From NCBI RefSeq assembly GCF_001424945.1, contig NZ_LMCW01000001.1:63334-127333 (forward strand): DNA of 64,000 nt, written 5' to 3'. Under the pieces are notes generated by a model. That model was not told the DNA's origin, ran no database searches, and saw only the letters and a program-made list of their open reading frames with translations. Origin of the DNA: Rhizobium sp. Root1203 (GTDB lineage Bacteria; Pseudomonadota; Alphaproteobacteria; Rhizobiales; Rhizobiaceae). Below, one piece after another: positions 26,260 to 35,203 of the stretch; within the stretch, counting starts at the first letter, position 1; each line of letters starts with the position of its first letter. The position numbers and the translations under genes were made by a program.

Positions 26260-26880
26260 ATGGCGCTCAAATACAAGCTCATTCTGGCTTCCGGTTCGCC
26301 CCGCCGCGTTGATCTGCTCAACCAGGCAGGGATCGAACCGTCGCGCCTGATGCCGATGGATATCGACGAGATCCCGAAGAAGTCGGAGCATCCACGTTCG
26401 CTCGCACGCCGGCTCTCCACCGAGAAGGCGGAGGCGGCCCTGGCGGCCATCAAGGGCGATATGACGTGGAAGGGCAGCTACATCCTTGCCGCCGACACCG
26501 TCGTCGCCGTCGGCCGGCGCATCCTCGGCAAGGCGGAGTTCGCCGACGAGGCATCCGCCTCGCTCCACCTGCTCTCCGGCCGCAGCCATTGGGTCTACAC
26601 CGGGGTCTGCCTGGTGACGCCGGACCGCAAGGTTCGCCAGAAGATCGTCGAAACCAAGGTGCGCTTCAAGCGCCTTTCGGGGTTCGAGATCGAGAACTAT
26701 CTGGCCTCGGGCCAGTGGCGGGGAAAGGCCGGCGCCTACGGTATCCAGGGGCTGGCCGGCACTTTCGTGCAGAAAATGGTGGGTTCCTACACCAATGTCG
26801 TGGGGTTGCCACTTTATGAGACCATTTTGCTTCTGACCGGCGAGGGCTTCGATGTCCACAGCCGGTGGCCCGAGGGCTGA
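26260..26880 (+). CDS. maf: Maf-family nucleotide pyrophosphatase
   Basis: A 206-residue Maf protein, which hydrolyses non-canonical or pyrimidine nucleoside triphosphates (house-cleaning role). The start [16 protein letters not shown] and the active-site [16 protein letters not shown] (with D near residue 79) are characteristic, as is the C-terminal [15 protein letters not shown]. It follows infA and precedes yacG as in other rhizobia. Substrate subclass is not certain. Confidence 0.9.
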   Translation: MALKYKLILASGSPRRVDLLNQAGIEPSRLMPMDIDEIPKKSEHPRSLARRLSTEKAEAALAAIKGDMTWKGSYILAADTVVAVGRRILGKAEFADEASASLHLLSGRSHWVYTGVCLVTPDRKVRQKIVETKVRFKRLSGFEIENYLASGQWRGKAGAYGIQGLAGTFVQKMVGSYTNVVGLPLYETILLLTGEGFDVHSRWPEG

Positions 26881-26913
26881 GGCCGACGGGCGAGAAATCC
26901 CGAAGGACGGACG

Positions 26914-27123
26914 ATGTTTGACGAAAAGAAGACCGGCGCCAAAGTCGAGCCGCTGCGCAAGACGCGGCCTTGCCCGGAATGCAGCAAGCCCTCGCACCGC
27001 GAGCATTATCCCTTCTGCTCCAATCGCTGCCGCGAGGTCGATCTTTCGCGCTGGTTGACGGGCTCCTACGCCATCCCCGTCGCCGACGATGAGACGAAGG
27101 CACAGTACCCGGACGATGACTGA
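26914..27123 (+). CDS. yacG: DNA gyrase inhibitor YacG (zinc protein)
   Basis: A 69-residue YacG with a zinc site formed by CPEC and CSNRC (CX2C...CX3C), followed by VDLSRWLTGSYAIP, the family signature. In E. coli YacG binds GyrB and blocks DNA binding. It is separated by 33 bases from maf. GAAGGACGG precedes the ATG. Confidence 0.9.
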   Translation: MFDEKKTGAKVEPLRKTRPCPECSKPSHREHYPFCSNRCREVDLSRWLTGSYAIPVADDETKAQYPDDD

Positions 27124-27206
27124 GCAATCTTATCCACAGGGAAGCCATTCATTTTGCTCGTGAATCTGGAAAATTCCGTGCGCTGTCAAAAAACTCTCAT
27201 TTGACG

Positions 27207-27235
27207 CTTGCCATGGCCGAACAAGATGCTATAAC
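27207..27235 (+). promoter_or_regulatory. probable tRNA-Phe promoter
   Basis: CTTGCC (27207-27212) and CTATAA (27229-27234), spaced 16 bases, resemble the rhizobial sigma-70 form CTTGAC-N17-CTATAT. They lie about 70 bases before the tRNA gene; spacing is approximate. Confidence 0.4.
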
Positions 27236-27304
27236 CCCGCTCGCTTCCGGGGTGAACCAAGCCCCTGCAGTTCTTCCCAGCGAGAACTGTGACGAAGTCG
27301 GTTA

Positions 27305-27380
27305 GCCCAGATAGCTCAGTTGGTAGAGCAGCGGATTGAAAATCCGCGTGTCCGTGGTTCAAATCCGCGTCTGGGCACCA
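27305..27380 (+). tRNA. tRNA-Phe (anticodon GAA)
   Basis: A 76-base cloverleaf with encoded CCA: acceptor GCCCAGA/TCTGGGC, D arm GCTC/GAGC, anticodon loop TTGAAAA with GAA, T arm from CCGTGGTTCAAATCC. It follows yacG, as in other rhizobia. Confidence 0.95.
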
Positions 27381-27498
27381 CTCCTAACGCCTTCATCCAG
27401 TCCGGTTGTTTTGCTGTTTTGTCGAATATTGAGTTGTCGATGAAATGGAGCGCACGCGAGCGTTCCTCCTCCGGATGCCTAGCAAAGAGCGAGATGAC

Positions 27499-27759
27499 AT
27501 GCCCAAGAAGGAAAAGCTCGAACATTCCGAATTTGCCGGTGAATTCACCGACGACGACGTGACTGTTCTCGTCGATATATTCCGACCTTCGGGAACCAAC
27601 GGCGACTGGACGATGCAGGTCATCACGCAGGACGAGGACCTGATCGAGTGGGAAGAACCCTTCGCGACCGACCGGGAAGCCTTCGACGAATTTCTTGCGA
27701 CTGTCGAGCGCGACGGCATCAGGACATTTCTCGATGACGCGGACCCATCCGTCCACTGA
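27499..27759 (+). CDS. conserved hypothetical protein
   Basis: An 86-residue acidic cytoplasmic protein. It starts MPKKEKLEHSEFAGEFTDDD and has an alternating beta pattern (VTVLVDIFRP, WTMQVITQDEDL), then a helix DREAFDEFLATVERDG. No family recognised, but composition and periodicity look coding. An upstream ATG at 27445 in the same frame has no ribosome site; GAGCGAGATG precedes 27499. Confidence 0.6.
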   Translation: MPKKEKLEHSEFAGEFTDDDVTVLVDIFRPSGTNGDWTMQVITQDEDLIEWEEPFATDREAFDEFLATVERDGIRTFLDDADPSVH

Positions 27760-27892
27760 GCATGCCTGTCGGCGGGCTATGTCGCAATTGCGCAACTATA
27801 TGTCGTATATGAGAACTCTCGAAAATAATCCGAAACTAAAGTGGGCCGCACCGAAAGAATAGTGCGCGTAAATCGCGCCGGGAACAGCACAC

Positions 27893-28126
27893 ATGAAGGC
27901 GTCGGAATACAGAGCCGCACTTGCGGTCCTAGGGCTGACTGCGTCTGCCGTAGAGAAGCTGTTTGGGGTCGATCAGTTGACAAGCCGCCGATGGGCCTCT
28001 GGTGAGCAGGATGTGCCGCGCGCCGTCGCGCTGTGCCTGCTTCTGATGGCCTCGCACAATACGTCGGTCATCCAGGCCCAGATCCTTGCAGACGGGGTTG
28101 ATACGCGCTTCGCCAGGTCCGCCTGA
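27893..28126 (+). CDS. small helix-turn-helix-like protein
   Basis: A 77-residue protein whose middle (GLTASAVEKLFGVDQLTSRR, followed by WASGEQDVPRAV) looks like a Cro/XRE-type helix-turn-helix, with SRRWASGEQ resembling the end of the recognition helix. It may be a DNA-binding regulator; no ligand domain. It converges with the next gene, three bases apart. Confidence 0.6.
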   Translation: MKASEYRAALAVLGLTASAVEKLFGVDQLTSRRWASGEQDVPRAVALCLLLMASHNTSVIQAQILADGVDTRFARSA

Positions 28127-28129
28127 AGG

Positions 28130-28375
28130 TTAGGCCGCAGCCGTTTGCGCCATCTTCCGCATGTCGCGTAGGCTTCCTGTGTCGTCGTTGGCCGCCAGCA
28201 TCTGCAAGCGGTCTTCCGCGAGGCAAAGGATCGCCTGGATGCTTTCCTGCTCGCTCCACCCCGCAGTGGTCGAGGCGGCGACAAAGTCCTGGAACGCAAA
28301 CTGCATCGCGTCCCGACAGCGCACCTCCCGGTCCGGATCGTCGCCGGTGACAAACGGTCTGTAGATGTCTCTCAT
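28130..28375 (-). CDS. hypothetical protein
   Basis: An 81-residue, mostly helical, cytoplasmic protein (MRDIYRPFVTGDDPDREVR, then WSEQESIQAILCLAEDRLQM). I do not recognise it. GGAGGA lies 5-7 bases before the ATG at 28375, which decides the start; the frame extends about 300 bases further upstream without support. Confidence 0.6.
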   Translation of the reverse strand: MRDIYRPFVTGDDPDREVRCRDAMQFAFQDFVAASTTAGWSEQESIQAILCLAEDRLQMLAANDDTGSLRDMRKMAQTAAA

Positions 28376-28574
28376 CTCATTCCTCCGCATATCGGCATAG
28401 GAACCACAATGGCCGTCAAAGTTTAAGAAAACGCTGATGAGGTTTCGTGCAGGTATTCTGGGGATGGCGAGCGAGATGCCCCCAGTATAGGTAGGGTAGA
28501 ATACCATGTTTTCCGTTCTCAAAATTGCGGGACGATGATAATGCTGGCGATCAGAAAAACGGAGGGGAATTCCA

Positions 28575-28979
28575 ATGCCACGTATTGCGCAGCTATACTT
28601 CAAGACGGCAATCCTGTTCCTGATCGTCGGGATCGGAATGGGGTTGAACATGGCGATTTCGCAAGACCACAGCGTCATCGGCGCTCACGCGCACTGTAAT
28701 CTCCTGGGCTGGGTGACGATGGCGATTTTCGGCGGCTATCACGCGCTCAATCCGCGCAAGGCCGAGCGCCGCCTCGCCATGATCCAGTACTATGTCTACA
28801 CCGCCGGTGTCGTGCTGATGGTGCCGAGCCTGTACCTGATGCTGCTCGGCAATGCCGCGATGGAACCGATCGTTGCTATCTCGTCGATCATCACGTTCAT
28901 CGGCGTGCTCCTGTTTGCCTTCATCGTCTTTTCGGGCGAGGAAGTGGCCGTGACGCCGTCGGCGCAGTCCTACCGATAA
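28575..28979 (+). CDS. four-helix membrane protein with oxidase-like His motif
   Basis: A 134-residue inner-membrane protein with about four hydrophobic segments. Its second helix region contains HSVIGAHAHCNLLGWVTMA with H32, H38 and H40, and H56 in GGYHAL, a spacing like the heme-ligand helix of heme-copper oxidase subunit I, but only this part of the fold is present. It may bind heme or sense gas; function unknown. CGGAGGGGAATTCC before the ATG is a strong ribosome site. Confidence 0.72.
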   Translation: MPRIAQLYFKTAILFLIVGIGMGLNMAISQDHSVIGAHAHCNLLGWVTMAIFGGYHALNPRKAERRLAMIQYYVYTAGVVLMVPSLYLMLLGNAAMEPIVAISSIITFIGVLLFAFIVFSGEEVAVTPSAQSYR

Positions 28980-29050
28980 GCGCCTCCGAATAGTCGTATC
29001 CAAACGATGGCGCGGTGCTCTCCCCGGAGGCAGAGGACCGTCCGCCGTTG

Positions 29051-29257
29051 CTAGTGCACGACCTGAATGCGAATTTGCTCTTTCGCTGCATAGGAGTGGC
29101 AGTCGATGGCGGCGTCGCCGACGAATATCACGTCGCCGTCGGAATCGAAGAGGCCCCAGCAGGGTTCATCATCAACGTATACTTTCCTGACGTAGCCGAA
29201 CGGTTCGGCTTCGAAACATACGTTGGGCGCAGCAGCAACAGTTTCAAGTTCTCGCAT
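29051..29257 (-). CDS. small protein, DUF1150-like
   Basis: A 68-residue acidic protein. The pattern YVRKVYVDDE..., CWGLFDSDGDVIFVGDA, and the end QVVH resembles the DUF1150 family of alphaproteobacteria (which often follows small heat-shock genes and ends SVH), but the match is loose. CCGGAGCTG precedes the ATG. Function unknown. Confidence 0.5.
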   Translation of the reverse strand: MRELETVAAAPNVCFEAEPFGYVRKVYVDDEPCWGLFDSDGDVIFVGDAAIDCHSYAAKEQIRIQVVH

Positions 29258-29528
29258 GGACAGCTCCGGTGAGTCACTTCTGTATTAGTGCATGCGCATA
29301 TTGCCTGCTGAAGCTGACGCGGAGCTATCCCGAAAAATAGGGAGGGGAAACTGAGCTTGACGGTCAGCGATCCTGCGGCTTGCGAATCGCTGGATGAAAG
29401 CGGGGGGCAGTGGTTGGCAGCGGGGATCGCCAGAAATCCACGACGCAGCGAAGGCGTGATCGACTGCGTTGCGCGCAGCCGACGAAGTCCCTATCTAGGG
29501 CAGAAATTCATCGTTGAAGGATTGTCCC

Positions 29529-29957
29529 ATGGCCGATTTGAAGGCTCGTCCCCGTCCCGTTGGCGCAACCGCCGTTCTTGGCCGCACCGGCTTCCCCCAT
29601 GTCACGTCAGCCACCAAGGGCGAACTCGACATCGTCACGGGACCGTCGCAGCCTGGGTTCAACCCGCTGGACCTGCTGTATTCGTCGCTGTCCGCATGCC
29701 TCGTCCTCAGTGCCCGCATCGCCGCCAGTCAGCTCGGCGTACTCGACAGGATCACCGAGATCACTGCAGACGTGACGGGTGAGAAAGCAACCGAAGGGCT
29801 TTCCCGGGTGCAGAAGTTCAGCATCGTTTTTTCGATCAAGGGCGATCTCAATGAAGAAACGCGTCTGAAGATCGCGCATGCGGCAGAAGACGAGATTTGC
29901 ACGGTGAGCAACACCATCCGCGGAAATCCGGAATTTTCGACCGTCATTTCGGGCTGA
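29529..29957 (+). CDS. OsmC-family peroxiredoxin-like protein
   Basis: A 142-residue OsmC/Ohr-family protein, which reduces peroxides through two cysteines. C57 (LSACLVLSARIAA) and C124 (DEICTVSNT) are at the family positions, and GFNPLDLLYSSLSAC is the signature. It is closer to the general OsmC/YhfA branch than to Ohr. The ATG at 29529 follows GAAGGATTG. Single gene. Confidence 0.85.
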   Translation: MADLKARPRPVGATAVLGRTGFPHVTSATKGELDIVTGPSQPGFNPLDLLYSSLSACLVLSARIAASQLGVLDRITEITADVTGEKATEGLSRVQKFSIVFSIKGDLNEETRLKIAHAAEDEICTVSNTIRGNPEFSTVISG

Positions 29958-30113
29958 TTGGTGCCTTCCTGCAGCAAGGCACGGCAATTTAGCCGTGCTT
30001 TGCGGATTTTGCCGGCTGCTGTCGTTCTGCGACTATTCTCGGCAGGTCGCATCTGTTAATCGGCTGCCGGAAGCCGCCATATGCAACAGAGGCGGTGCAG
30101 GAAGCATCGGAAC

Positions 30114-31010
30114 ATGTCGCAGGTCTCGTCTGCCGTTACCCAGCCCGCTCCGGCCAATCGATTGGCCCTGGCTGCCCTCGTTCTGGGCGGCGCGGCAATA
30201 GGCGGTTCGCCGATCTTCGTGCGCCTTTCGGACGTGGGGCCGATGGCCACTGCCTTCTGGCGCGTGGCATTGGCACTGATCCCGATTTTCATCTTCTCTC
30301 TCGTCAAGGGCAATGACACAGGCCCGAAGCCGCAGAAGCTGTCTGACTACGGCATGCTGATCCTGCCGGGCGTCATTCTCGCCATGGACCTTGCTTCATG
30401 GCATCTCTCCATCACGATGACATCGGTTGCCAACGCGACGCTGCTTGCAAATCTGGCACCCGTCTTCGTCATGGTGATCGGACTTCTGTTCTTCCACGCC
30501 ACCGTGACGCGCGTCTTCCTGGCCGGGTTGGCGCTGGCGCTTGCGGGTGTGGTCATCCTCAAGGGCGGGCCTGCCGCTCTCGGCAATGGCGACCTGCGGG
30601 GCGACGGTATCGCCATCGTCGCGGCGCTGTTCTACGCGGGCTATATTCTTGCAATCGGCAGACTGCGCAGCCGATTCGATACCATCCGTATCATGCTCTG
30701 GAGCACCGCATCGGCTGCCGTCTGCCTGTTGCCGCTGGCGTTTTTCATCGAAGGCAACATGTTGCCGGCAACGGCGCACGGATGGGCCATGGTTTTCGGG
30801 CTGGCTTTCGTCAGCCACGCAGGTGGCCAGGTGGCGATCACCTACGCGCTGGCCTATCTACCGGCGGCCTTCTCGTCACTGACGCTCCTTTTGCAGCCGG
30901 TCGTGGCTGCGATCCTCGCCTGGGTTCTGCTGAGCGAGCCGATCGGGCCGATGCAGGCGGTCGGCGGCATGGTGGTGCTCGCCGGAATTTTGGTGGCCCG
31001 GCGAGGCTGA
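30114..31010 (+). CDS. EamA/DMT-superfamily transporter
   Basis: A 298-residue inner-membrane protein with 10 hydrophobic segments arranged as two EamA repeats (LGGAAIGGSPIFVRLSD near the start; QVAITYALAYLPAAFSSLTL in the second half). Such proteins export amino acids or other metabolites. The ATG at 30114 is preferred over 30081 since GCAGGAAGC precedes it. It converges with the pyruvyltransferase gene. Confidence 0.85.
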   Translation: MSQVSSAVTQPAPANRLALAALVLGGAAIGGSPIFVRLSDVGPMATAFWRVALALIPIFIFSLVKGNDTGPKPQKLSDYGMLILPGVILAMDLASWHLSITMTSVANATLLANLAPVFVMVIGLLFFHATVTRVFLAGLALALAGVVILKGGPAALGNGDLRGDGIAIVAALFYAGYILAIGRLRSRFDTIRIMLWSTASAAVCLLPLAFFIEGNMLPATAHGWAMVFGLAFVSHAGGQVAITYALAYLPAAFSSLTLLLQPVVAAILAWVLLSEPIGPMQAVGGMVVLAGILVARRG

Positions 31011-31016
31011 TCGGGT

Positions 31017-32039
31017 TCAGGCGACCACGGCCTGCCCGACCCGGCGTGCGTCGAGAATAGCCAACGCATCGTCGACAGTCGGGGCAAGGGCCGCCCTGTC
31101 GCTGTTGCATGTGCCCCAAGCCTCGATGAAGCTGCTGGTCTTGCCGTAGCTGTTGTCGAGCACGCAATGATCGGCACCGATGAGCACGGACATGATGTGT
31201 CCATGCATACGGTCGGTGATGACCTGGCGTGCCGAACTCAGGAGCGCCACGCCGCGATCGAAGCGCTGCTGCGCCCGTTCGCGATAGGCAAGCTCGGTCA
31301 TCCGTGCACGACCGCCGATGCGGCCGGTCATCAGACCCTTGAGGATGGCGGCATGCTTCGTCTGCCGCTGGAAGTCTGCCGGGTCGTCCGTCCAGTCGGA
31401 CTTCACCGTACCTGGACGGATCGTCGCCGCTGTCAGATCCTGTGCCGCGCCGACCTCCACATCGTCGCGAAGGTTGAGCAAAAGCTCGTGCTGCGGCGCG
31501 GGGCGGTTCACGGGGCCGATGCAGAAGGCCATGTCGGGGCACATGCGCACCTCGCACTGGAACCACAGCCGGGCAAATTCGAAGCTCTTCTTGTCGCGCA
31601 CGAGCAGTGTGAAGTTGCCGTGCTTTTCGATCGCGCGCGCCATGCTGTCGATGTTTTCCTGTGCGCGGAACTGGATCGTCTGCGGCATCTGCACGATGGG
31701 CCGGCCGGGATACTGGCCAAGCAGGTATTCACGGAAATTGCTGTAGTGCGGCCAGACGTCCCCGAAGTTCCCTCCGCCGTTGATGAAGATGCGCCCATGG
31801 CCGATCGCCGCATCCATGCGCTCGCCGTCGAATGTCGACATCTCGCTGACATAGGACGGCCGCGCGCGTTGACGTTCGAAATAGGCAAGGGCGCCGAGCC
31901 AGATGGCGCTGTCGCCGATGTTGGTGTGGTTGGGGAAGTTCAGGAGCGCGAAAGGCTCGGACGGATCGAAGAGATCCGCATGGCAATTGGTGATCAGGCC
32001 CTGAAGGCGGTTGATCGTCATGTTGTTCGATTCAGGCAT
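31017..32039 (-). CDS. polysaccharide pyruvyl transferase family protein
   Basis: A 340-residue cytoplasmic enzyme of the ExoV/EpsI type, which adds ketal pyruvate to a sugar in surface polysaccharide. Landmarks are FPNHTNIGDSAIWLGA near the N-terminus, FINGGGNFGDVWPHY (residues about 85-100), VQMPQTIQF, and late RQVITDRMHGHIMSVLIGA with DNSYGKTSSF. It is last in a leftward operon after a flippase and a glycosyltransferase, so it probably decorates the same polymer. CAAGGAGCC precedes the start. Confidence 0.85.
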   Translation of the reverse strand: MPESNNMTINRLQGLITNCHADLFDPSEPFALLNFPNHTNIGDSAIWLGALAYFERQRARPSYVSEMSTFDGERMDAAIGHGRIFINGGGNFGDVWPHYSNFREYLLGQYPGRPIVQMPQTIQFRAQENIDSMARAIEKHGNFTLLVRDKKSFEFARLWFQCEVRMCPDMAFCIGPVNRPAPQHELLLNLRDDVEVGAAQDLTAATIRPGTVKSDWTDDPADFQRQTKHAAILKGLMTGRIGGRARMTELAYRERAQQRFDRGVALLSSARQVITDRMHGHIMSVLIGADHCVLDNSYGKTSSFIEAWGTCNSDRAALAPTVDDALAILDARRVGQAVVA

Positions 32040-32081
32040 GGAAGGCTCCTTGTGTCACTGACAAGAGGTCTGCATGGAAGC

Positions 32082-33581
32082 TCATGTTCTCTGCGTATCG
32101 GCCTGTCTGCGCGAGGGCAGCAAGGAGAGAGCGAGCGCGATATAGGGGCGAATTGCCGAGCGGCCGAAGGTGGGCAGGAAGGCAGCGTAGATCAAGGCAC
32201 CGAGACCGACGCTGAGGCCGAGAGAAAGCCACCGGTTCGAGACGTGTGCGACGATGACGGGATGGGCGAGCCATACGCAGACCGCCATGAGTGCTGCGCC
32301 GCAGAAGGGTACTGCCACGGCCTTAAAAGTGCCCTTTGCGTCGATACCGGCGTATTTGCTCAGCACATACTGCTGGTACGGCATGGTCAGCCAGGCGCGC
32401 AGCGTGTAGCCCGCAGCAACGGCGACCACGCCGTAGGGAACCAGCAGCCATGTCAGCACCAGCGTCGCGGCAAGCTGAAGCGCAGCCACCGAAAGGATCG
32501 ATTCCGCCCGGTTGACGGCCGAGAGCGCCGACGACGCGAAGAAATTCATGACGAAGGGCACCGACATCAACACCAGAACGGTAGCTATGTCGCCCGCATT
32601 GCCCCACTTGTCGCCGAAGAGTAGTGCGATCATGTCGTTGGAGAGTGCGCCGAAGCCTAGAAGCAACGGGATGGTCCCCAGCGCCGCCGCACCGACGATC
32701 TTGTTATAGGCATTCTTGAAGGCAATCCGGTCGTTCTGCAGCCGCGACAGCGTCACCAATGCCACGCTGCCGATCGGCGCGAGCACCGCTTGCCCAATCA
32801 GTTCGATCAGTCTCCAGGCGATGCGATAGCGCCCGACCTCGACAGGGCCGTACCAGCGCGAGATGAAGATGTCCTGCACGCGGGCAAGCAGCATCCACAT
32901 CAACTGCGTGACGACGAGGCTGATGCTGAACAGGAATACCGATCGAAACAAGGGCACGTTGAACCGGAATTTCGGCATCCAGGGATAGGCCACCCAGCCG
33001 AGCAGCACCGTTACCACGGCGTTGACGGCGGTCTGGGCGACGAGTGCCCAGACGCCCCACCCAAGGTAGGCGCAGACGACGGCGGTGATGCCGGAAAGAA
33101 GGCTGGCGGCGATCGCCTGTGCCGCGAGATTCTTGTGGCCGAATTCACGGGCGAGGCGCGCGTTGTGAATGACCGCGAGTGAGGATACCGGCAGCAACGG
33201 CGCCAACCAGCGCAAGATGCCCGCGACGGACGGATCCCTGACCAGATCGCCGTAATACGGGGCAAACACGAACACAATGGCCCCCACCATGCCGCTGAAC
33301 GCAATTGTTGCCCAGAAGGCGGTGTCGGCGAGTTCTTCGTCAAGATCGAGTTGTCGGGTGATGGCATCGCCCAGCCCCGCATAGGCGAGAACGCGGCCGA
33401 TTTCCACGAACAGGCTTGCCAGCGCAAAGGTCCCGAAATCGCCGGGACCGAGAATGCGCGCCAGGATGACGAAGATCACAAAAGTCGCGACAGTGCTCCA
33501 GGCAACGCGAATGACCGACCATAGGACGGAGAGGGCGGTCTTTTTCTTAAGCTCGGCGCGGGCAATTGCCGTATCTGCCAT
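32082..33581 (-). CDS. polysaccharide flippase / exporter (Wzx-ExoT type)
   Basis: A 499-residue inner-membrane protein with about 12-14 segments of the MATE/oligosaccharide flippase superfamily, which moves lipid-linked oligosaccharide across the membrane. The first 25 residues are a charged start (ARAELKKKTALSVLWSVIRV), then helix 1 and FVILARILGPGDFGTFALAS, the usual signature. It follows the glycosyltransferase and precedes the pyruvyltransferase by 42 bases. Confidence 0.88.
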   Translation of the reverse strand: MADTAIARAELKKKTALSVLWSVIRVAWSTVATFVIFVILARILGPGDFGTFALASLFVEIGRVLAYAGLGDAITRQLDLDEELADTAFWATIAFSGMVGAIVFVFAPYYGDLVRDPSVAGILRWLAPLLPVSSLAVIHNARLAREFGHKNLAAQAIAASLLSGITAVVCAYLGWGVWALVAQTAVNAVVTVLLGWVAYPWMPKFRFNVPLFRSVFLFSISLVVTQLMWMLLARVQDIFISRWYGPVEVGRYRIAWRLIELIGQAVLAPIGSVALVTLSRLQNDRIAFKNAYNKIVGAAALGTIPLLLGFGALSNDMIALLFGDKWGNAGDIATVLVLMSVPFVMNFFASSALSAVNRAESILSVAALQLAATLVLTWLLVPYGVVAVAAGYTLRAWLTMPYQQYVLSKYAGIDAKGTFKAVAVPFCGAALMAVCVWLAHPVIVAHVSNRWLSLGLSVGLGALIYAAFLPTFGRSAIRPYIALALSLLPSRRQADTQRT

Positions 33582-33656
33582 TCACTGTCCAATCGAATAA
33601 GCGCGAGAACTCGCGCATTTATGTGTTCATTCCGAGGCTGGTCACGCCGAGGCCGG

Positions 33657-34574
33657 TTAAGCTGGACGGCCCGACCTCTGGCCCCGCCAATAGGCGAGCA
33701 TGCCGGTGAGATTGTCGCGAAGCTGGCTGCGATACGTCAGACCAAGCTCGTCGCTCAGCTTGCGGCGCCCGATCGCTTCCAGAACCGCCTGCCGGATGTC
33801 CCAGCGCAGCATGCCGCGCATGTTGGAACGGCGGTGAAAAAGGTACTTGGCGTAGAGTGCCCCGTTGCCGAAGGCGTAGCCGCTCTGGAGCTTCTTGACG
33901 TCGCCCAGTTCGCGGCGTCCGTGAAAATGCTTCACCGCAAAGTCGGGCAGATACTCCACGCGGATGCCGGCGTTGAAGGCTCGGTGTACATAGTCGGTGT
34001 CCTCGCCCGAGCGGAACGGCGAGCCGGCCCCAAACCGGGTATCGAACAGGCCCACTGTGTCGATCAGCGTCCGCGGAAAAGCCATGTTGGCGCCGTGAAT
34101 GAAGCCACCGGCATGCAGGTCGTTGGTCAGGACGGCGGGCTCGAGTTCCGTCTTGATCGTTACGGGCAGATCGCGTGCGTCTCCGAGCTCGATCCGGCCG
34201 CCCCGCATGACCGGCTGCTTGTCGCCTGCAAAGAGCGACGCGACCAGGCTGAAATAGTCCGCAAAGATCTCGCAGTCGTCGTCGGTGAAGGCGAGGAGGC
34301 GACCGCGCGCCGCTGCCATCCCGGCATTGCGTGCAACGGCGAGCCCCGCCGTCGACTCATAGACGAGGTTGGTGCTGATCGGAGCGGTTTTCGCCCATTC
34401 GCGCACGACGTCGGAGGTGGAGTCGGTGGAGCCGTTGTCGACAAACACCAGTTCCAGTCTCAGATAGCTTGCCTGCCGGGCGGCGACAGAAACGGCATCC
34501 AGGCAGTTCGTCAGTCCATATGCCCGATTCCTCGACGAGATGATCAGGCTGATGTCCACGGGCTGAGGAGGCAT
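33657..34574 (-). CDS. family 2 glycosyltransferase
   Basis: A 305-residue GT-A fold enzyme, transferring a nucleotide sugar in polysaccharide synthesis. DISLIISSRNRAYGL is the start of the fold; VDNGSTDSTSDVVREW binds the nucleotide; FTDDDCEIF (about residue 95) holds the metal-binding DxD; and GSPFRSGEDTDYVHRAF is the catalytic ED region. The ATG at 34574 follows AAGGGG; the frame extends 37 codons upstream without support. It heads the leftward operon and may have its promoter in the AT-rich gap upstream. Confidence 0.88.
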   Translation of the reverse strand: MPPQPVDISLIISSRNRAYGLTNCLDAVSVAARQASYLRLELVFVDNGSTDSTSDVVREWAKTAPISTNLVYESTAGLAVARNAGMAAARGRLLAFTDDDCEIFADYFSLVASLFAGDKQPVMRGGRIELGDARDLPVTIKTELEPAVLTNDLHAGGFIHGANMAFPRTLIDTVGLFDTRFGAGSPFRSGEDTDYVHRAFNAGIRVEYLPDFAVKHFHGRRELGDVKKLQSGYAFGNGALYAKYLFHRRSNMRGMLRWDIRQAVLEAIGRRKLSDELGLTYRSQLRDNLTGMLAYWRGQRSGRPA

Positions 34575-35203
34575 TCGTTTTCCCCTTCTGCGATCGATGT
34601 TAAAGGCGAGGATAGGGCGCGTATCCGGCCTCGACAAGGAACATTTTGCGTTGCAGCAAAACAGTACAGAAGGTTGAAAAACCAAAAGAATGTGGTGATT
34701 TCTTGCCTGCCTGTTATAAATCGCGGTATATGGGTTTTAAATTTGAAACATTACGAATTTAAAGAATAGTAATTGTAATAATTCGTGTTCACGAAATATT
34801 GAAATCGGTAGATTGTTTAGTGAATCCAATTGTTTTCACGACTTCAATTCTGGATATACCTGAAAAATATGCATATCTATGTTCACGCTGCATCGGGTTC
34901 GTATCGAGGCGACCGATTTTCCATTTCTCGTTCTTCGCACGTGCGAAAAGTCCGAGCGGAAAAGAATAGTGTTTCAACCCGTCCGTGGCTTATCGGCAAA
35001 ATTGCTGGTCCGGCTCCTGCATTTCTCCCGCGGGTGGGCGGCCCTCGCTGTCACACGCCATGCAGAAGCTGTCGTCGCGCAGACCTTCCGCGTGCGAAAA
35101 CATCACGCCTGACCGCCTCATCGGCGGCAATGCTTGATCGGCCGGAGGCAAGGACCACCCAAGACTGTGGTTGTTGCTTCCCGCCGCCGGCCGCGCTGGA
35201 TCA
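34575..35203. other. 629-base AT-rich intergenic region
   Basis: The largest gap near the polysaccharide operon. Bases 34660-34890 are strongly AT-rich in an otherwise GC-rich genome. A 14-base palindrome TTCGTG-TT-CACGAA is at 34782-34795. The right part (34960-35200) is GC-rich with no good gene. I take the AT-rich part to be the promoter and regulatory region of the leftward glycosyltransferase operon; it could also be a scar of transfer. Confidence 0.45.

Noticed and set aside
27201..27235. TTGACG at 27201 as -35 box for tRNA-Phe
   Set aside because: The spacer to TATAAC would be 23 bases, too long; CTTGCC at 27207 is the better choice.
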